Positions 61,401 to 63,081 of a stretch of DNA of 63,081 nucleotides are shown piece by piece (the first letter of the stretch is position 1; every line of letters starts with the position of its first letter). The DNA is taken from the NCBI GenBank assembly GCA_964630925.1, contig CAZVZK010000052.1:1-63081 (forward strand). The letters run 5' to 3'. The translations under genes and the position numbers were made by a program. Below the pieces are notes generated by a model. That model made no database searches. It was not told the DNA's origin and was given only the letters and a program-made list of their open reading frames with translations. Origin of the DNA: RGDT01 sp964630925 (GTDB lineage: Bacteria; Planctomycetota; Planctomycetia; Gemmatales; Gemmataceae).

Positions 61401-61564
61401 AGGTAGAGGTGGCGGTGCGGGACGCGCAGGCCGGGGCCGCCGAGGCCGCGGTCATGCTTGATGGCGCGGCGGACGAGGTGTGGGGGGACGAGGAGGGCGG
61501 AGGGGTCGGCCCCCGCGGCGATGCGGTACAACTCGGCGGGCGTGAGCGGGTCGGTGGCGGTCAT
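58409..61564 (-). CDS. Very large multi-pass membrane protein
   Basis: 1051 aa, ATG 61564. The N-terminal 500 residues are soluble and Ala/Leu-rich helical. From about 510 to 860 there are about nine membrane helices (ILTLYALLPLLAALFTVV, LLLWLLGVNIVIALGV, FAVKCVVGVVWFAVSYVI, TGMSVGMTTFILGIVPGIYG). A histidine-rich loop (HHHDAAPADGQEKPKE) lies between the first helices. The C-terminal 170 residues are soluble. No family recognised; the arrangement hints at a channel or transporter-like envelope protein. Overlaps the DUF5662-like gene by 4 bp. Confidence 0.7.
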   Translation of the reverse strand: MTATDPLTPAELYRIAAGADPSALLVPPHLVRRAIKHDRGLGGPGLRVPHRHLYLITRERLLAAASPGELGAAELPDHVLLIPAPDSATLKRDGRQKTLTSLWRLLYHGAIHRAFTRLRAASAPDIPARVSALGDAFAEARDVLKQDHLLLADDDASVYEELVCVYLELKAFDPARLAYTFPSCDPAAAEAVFSRDIDAAKLLEACRPAGAERFTAEPEEPPPDALNDRQSSPGEAGPLQLQAAAAVAVGNTVRAALLLQRAAGVAPSVLRAGLLDDAGARIDTLVGRLIKGMRLPEADAPRWRDALCSLLEPASRGYWNRESRLLYDIQRAVHSLEQPLYAADLIEPVVTLFQRPVKRPLPDVPTVLAIKYLRKALGRLPSARVPDTTRDSLSRLLHAAEHRLAHSMRDALRPRIHAALDSAGLLPAGPAEKQSRDRLVEELLDAVEQRGHISLPDLRDAVARSRVNLPDLAATDLIFGDPLLRANEALARGLDGIYRRGEAYLRLMQVFSSVFFGTSVGRILTLYALLPLLAALFTVVGVDALAGEFKHVVHFFAPAQHHHDAAPADGQEKPKEFKMNLFDIKSTSGQTTLYVALGAAVLFYLLLIHAPPFRAAVWAGILAVWRLLRGLLWDGPAAVLRLPFFEALLASEVAQIAWRFVGRPLLWAAPLPLLLWLLGVNIVIALGVMAALFVFLAAALNTRLGTLVEESVADSLSRAWLLLRDDFLVGVWTFIVWFFGWLTERIFALMYTVDEMLRFREGESSLSFAVKCVVGVVWFAVSYVIRFVWLLFLEPQINPIKHFPVVTVGHKLSILAIAPVSSATGMSVGMTTFILGIVPGIYGFIAWELKENWRLYKANQSDTLDPETVGSHGEWVINFVRPGFHSGTLPVLFARLRNASGAGLRRAEEALHHADEDLRRFAKRALLEPLAASAAWAGGPAPSVGEIRLTTRHVRYELRCDGLGSPAWVELANRDGELAAALVEPGWLAGVEGPRREALLAILAAFLRRAGVAGGEPLPWARYAEWWRADQSGVARPSVAPSPDILTPARA

Positions 61565-61815
61565 GGAGTCGCACCGGGGGGCGGACGGCTGGGGCGTGGG
61601 TGACGGGCATTGTACCGGCCGGTGGCCGGAGGGCGAGCGGCTTGCCCTACAGCACCTCCTCCCCCGTGATCTCCTCGCCGGGCCGCGGCGTTAGCCCCGC
61701 CCGGAAGACCATGACGGCCCTGTACGGCCGTTCGCTAGTGGAGCGGCCTCGGCGACCAGGAGAAAGCCCGGGTGATGGCTCTGCGGGGCCCCGGGACCTG
61801 GCGCCTCCCCTCGCG

Positions 61816-61956
61816 TCAATCCCCGCCCTTCTTCGGCGGCAGCGGCTCCCCCTTCGCGTCCACCGGCCCCGCCTCCTTCTGGCGCGTCACCTTCTTGAGC
61901 GGCGCCCCCTTGCCCTGCACTGTGCGCCTGTATAGAATTCACTTGCCTCCCTTCAT
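61816..61956 (-). pseudogene. Short Lys-rich reading frame with UGA at codon 6
   Basis: ATG 61956 has an excellent AGGAGGGG 4 nt upstream, giving MKGGK then UGA (61939-61941) and ILYRRTVQGKGAPLKKVTRQ... to a stop at 61816. The third-base GC bias of the second part is strong, suggesting a real 46-aa basic protein with a Trp-to-UGA change, or a leader peptide followed by a GTG start. No SECIS-like hairpin is visible. The rest of the 490-bp gap around it (61565-61815 and 61957-62057) shows nothing else. Confidence 0.4.
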
Positions 61957-62057
61957 CGTACCCCTCCTCTCACTTTCATTTCATTTCAGACCCCCTCACA
62001 CGACCTGAAACGGAATTCACCGAGCGAGCAACCGCGTTTCAGGCGTCGGAGCGCGCC

Positions 62058-63081
62058 ATGTCCATGCCACCCGCCGCAGGCGAGATCTGGTCCCACGCCA
62101 TCCCCCCGGAGTCGGCCGAGCAACCCGAGTGGCTCTGGCAAGGCCTCCTCGCCCCCGGAAACGTCACCCTCCTTACCAGCCAGTGGAAGGCCGGCAAGAC
62201 CACCCTCCTCTGCGTCCTCCTCGGCCTCCGCGTCACCGGCGGCCACCTCGCCGGACTGCCCGTCAGGCCGGGCCGCACCCTCGTCATCACCGAGGAGCCC
62301 ATGCCCCTCTGGGCCAGGCGCATCGAGGCCCACCGGCTCGCCGACAGCGTCTGCTTCATCCCCCAACCCTTCCGCTCCATCCCCACATACGAGGAGTGGC
62401 TCGGCCTGATCGGCCGCGTCCTCGACATCCACAGCCGGCACGGCATCGACCTCGCCGTGATCGACCCCCTCGCCCCCTTCCTCCGCAGCGAGAACCAGGC
62501 CAGGAGCATGTTGGAGACCCTCCTGGCACTCGGGGAGCTACAGCGCGCCGGCATGGCCGTCCTCCTTCTCCACCACCCCGGCCGCGGGGAGAGGCCACCG
62601 GGACAGGCCGCCCGAGGCTCGGGCGCGCTGTTGGGCCACGTAGACATTTCCATCGAGATGCGCCGCCCAGCCGCCAACCCCCTGTCGCGCCGCCGCCGCC
62701 TCTTCACCCTCTCGCGCCACCCCATGACACCCCGCCTGCTCACGCTGGAGCTGGACGAGGCCGGGACCTCCTACGCCCTGATCCCGCCCACCGCCGAGAA
62801 CACGTTCGAGGCCGGCTGGGAGCCCATCCACCTCGTCCTCGCCGACGCACCCCAGAAGCTCACCCGCCTGGACATCCTCACCGAATGGCCGGCGGGCCCG
62901 GGCCGGCCCAGCCCCGTCTCCGTCTGGCGCCTGCTCGACAGGGCCGTCAAGCAAGGGCTGGTCCTGTGCGAGGGCAGCGGGCGCAGGGACGACCCGCTCC
63001 GCTACTGGCTCCCCGAGCGCGAAACCGTCTGGCGGCAGGACCCCCTCTTCCACCTCGTCGAGGAGCAACGCCGGGCCCTGA
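62058..63081 (+). CDS. RecA-like AAA ATPase, truncated by window edge
   Basis: At least 341 aa, running off the right edge. ATG 62058 has GGAG 6 nt upstream. Walker A is TSQWKAGKTTLL, Walker B IDLAVIDPLAPF, and LLLHHPGRG fits the family's His-containing sensor. This is the AAA_25/RepA-type ATPase module, often near replication or mobile-element genes. The C-terminal part (LTRLDILTEWP and VWRLLDRAVKQGLVLCEGSG) resembles a winged helix. Its role, e.g. helicase loading, is inferred only. Confidence 0.75.
   Translation, partial: MSMPPAAGEIWSHAIPPESAEQPEWLWQGLLAPGNVTLLTSQWKAGKTTLLCVLLGLRVTGGHLAGLPVRPGRTLVITEEPMPLWARRIEAHRLADSVCFIPQPFRSIPTYEEWLGLIGRVLDIHSRHGIDLAVIDPLAPFLRSENQARSMLETLLALGELQRAGMAVLLLHHPGRGERPPGQAARGSGALLGHVDISIEMRRPAANPLSRRRRLFTLSRHPMTPRLLTLELDEAGTSYALIPPTAENTFEAGWEPIHLVLADAPQKLTRLDILTEWPAGPGRPSPVSVWRLLDRAVKQGLVLCEGSGRRDDPLRYWLPERETVWRQDPLFHLVEEQRRAL

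Noticed and set aside
61565..62057. Replication origin or attachment site near the edge ATPase
   Set aside because: No DnaA-box cluster, AT-rich unwinding region or tRNA-linked direct repeat seen.
1..63081. UGA reassigned to an amino acid genome-wide
   Set aside because: Many genes here (e.g. those ending at 3616, 16467, 21292) use UGA as a normal stop with no coding continuation.

Overview
The window looks like a chromosomal piece of a planctomycete of the Gemmataceae type (inference). It is very GC-rich, and several protein families in it are nearly restricted to Planctomycetes. These are the TIGR03000 beta domain behind a Gly/Tyr/Cys-rich secreted region (27229-27984), the TIGR02996 repeat-companion domain fused to leucine-rich repeats (3635-5740), DUF1549/DUF1553 and DUF1552/DUF1592 cytochrome-type pairs (41167-43125, 49654-53144), and Hanks-type kinases fused to beta-helix or WD40 parts (8348-11884, 55509-57935). 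One 100-N assembly gap lies inside a palindromic 36-bp repeat array (8071-8320).

Left third (1-16 kb): an outer-membrane polysaccharide-export lipoprotein, small unrecognised proteins, an LRR + PDZ pair, a transposase relic, an oxidoreductase-like membrane protein, an intact Ser/Thr kinase, a large WD40 protein, and a thioredoxin-like protein whose frame is interrupted by UGA followed by a SECIS-like hairpin. Middle (16-28 kb): mostly single housekeeping or secreted genes, including a solitary rpsR with a near-consensus promoter, purC, a cyclic-nucleotide phosphodiesterase-like hydrolase, two SDR enzymes, a PQQ-type beta-propeller and a DUF3467 protein. Several convergent gene pairs are separated by strong hairpins.

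28.1-38.5 kb is the most system-like part. A minus-strand run of seven genes encodes a soluble FtsH-type AAA+/M41 protease, a MoxR/RavA AAA+ ATPase, two paralogous large alpha-helical proteins and three small or medium accessory proteins. It matches the predicted FtsH-MoxR 'ternary' NTP-dependent conflict systems, but I find no vWA gene in it. Several of its intergenic gaps carry inverted or palindromic repeats.

Right part (38.7-63 kb): a ClpP-like protease, a methyltransferase, DUF1549/1553 and DUF1552/1592 genes, an esterase-fold protein lacking its nucleophile, a dehydrogenase-cupin pair and a release-factor-2-like gene. The last keeps the classical CUU-UGA-C programmed frameshift site but has lost both the SPF and GGQ motifs and carries an internal UGA. 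Then come a rhomboid lacking its catalytic His, a WD40 pseudokinase, a very large membrane protein and, running off the right edge, a RecA-like AAA ATPase.

Recurring themes are in-frame UGA codons, enzyme folds with degenerate active sites, and short palindromic or heptanucleotide repeats in intergenic gaps.
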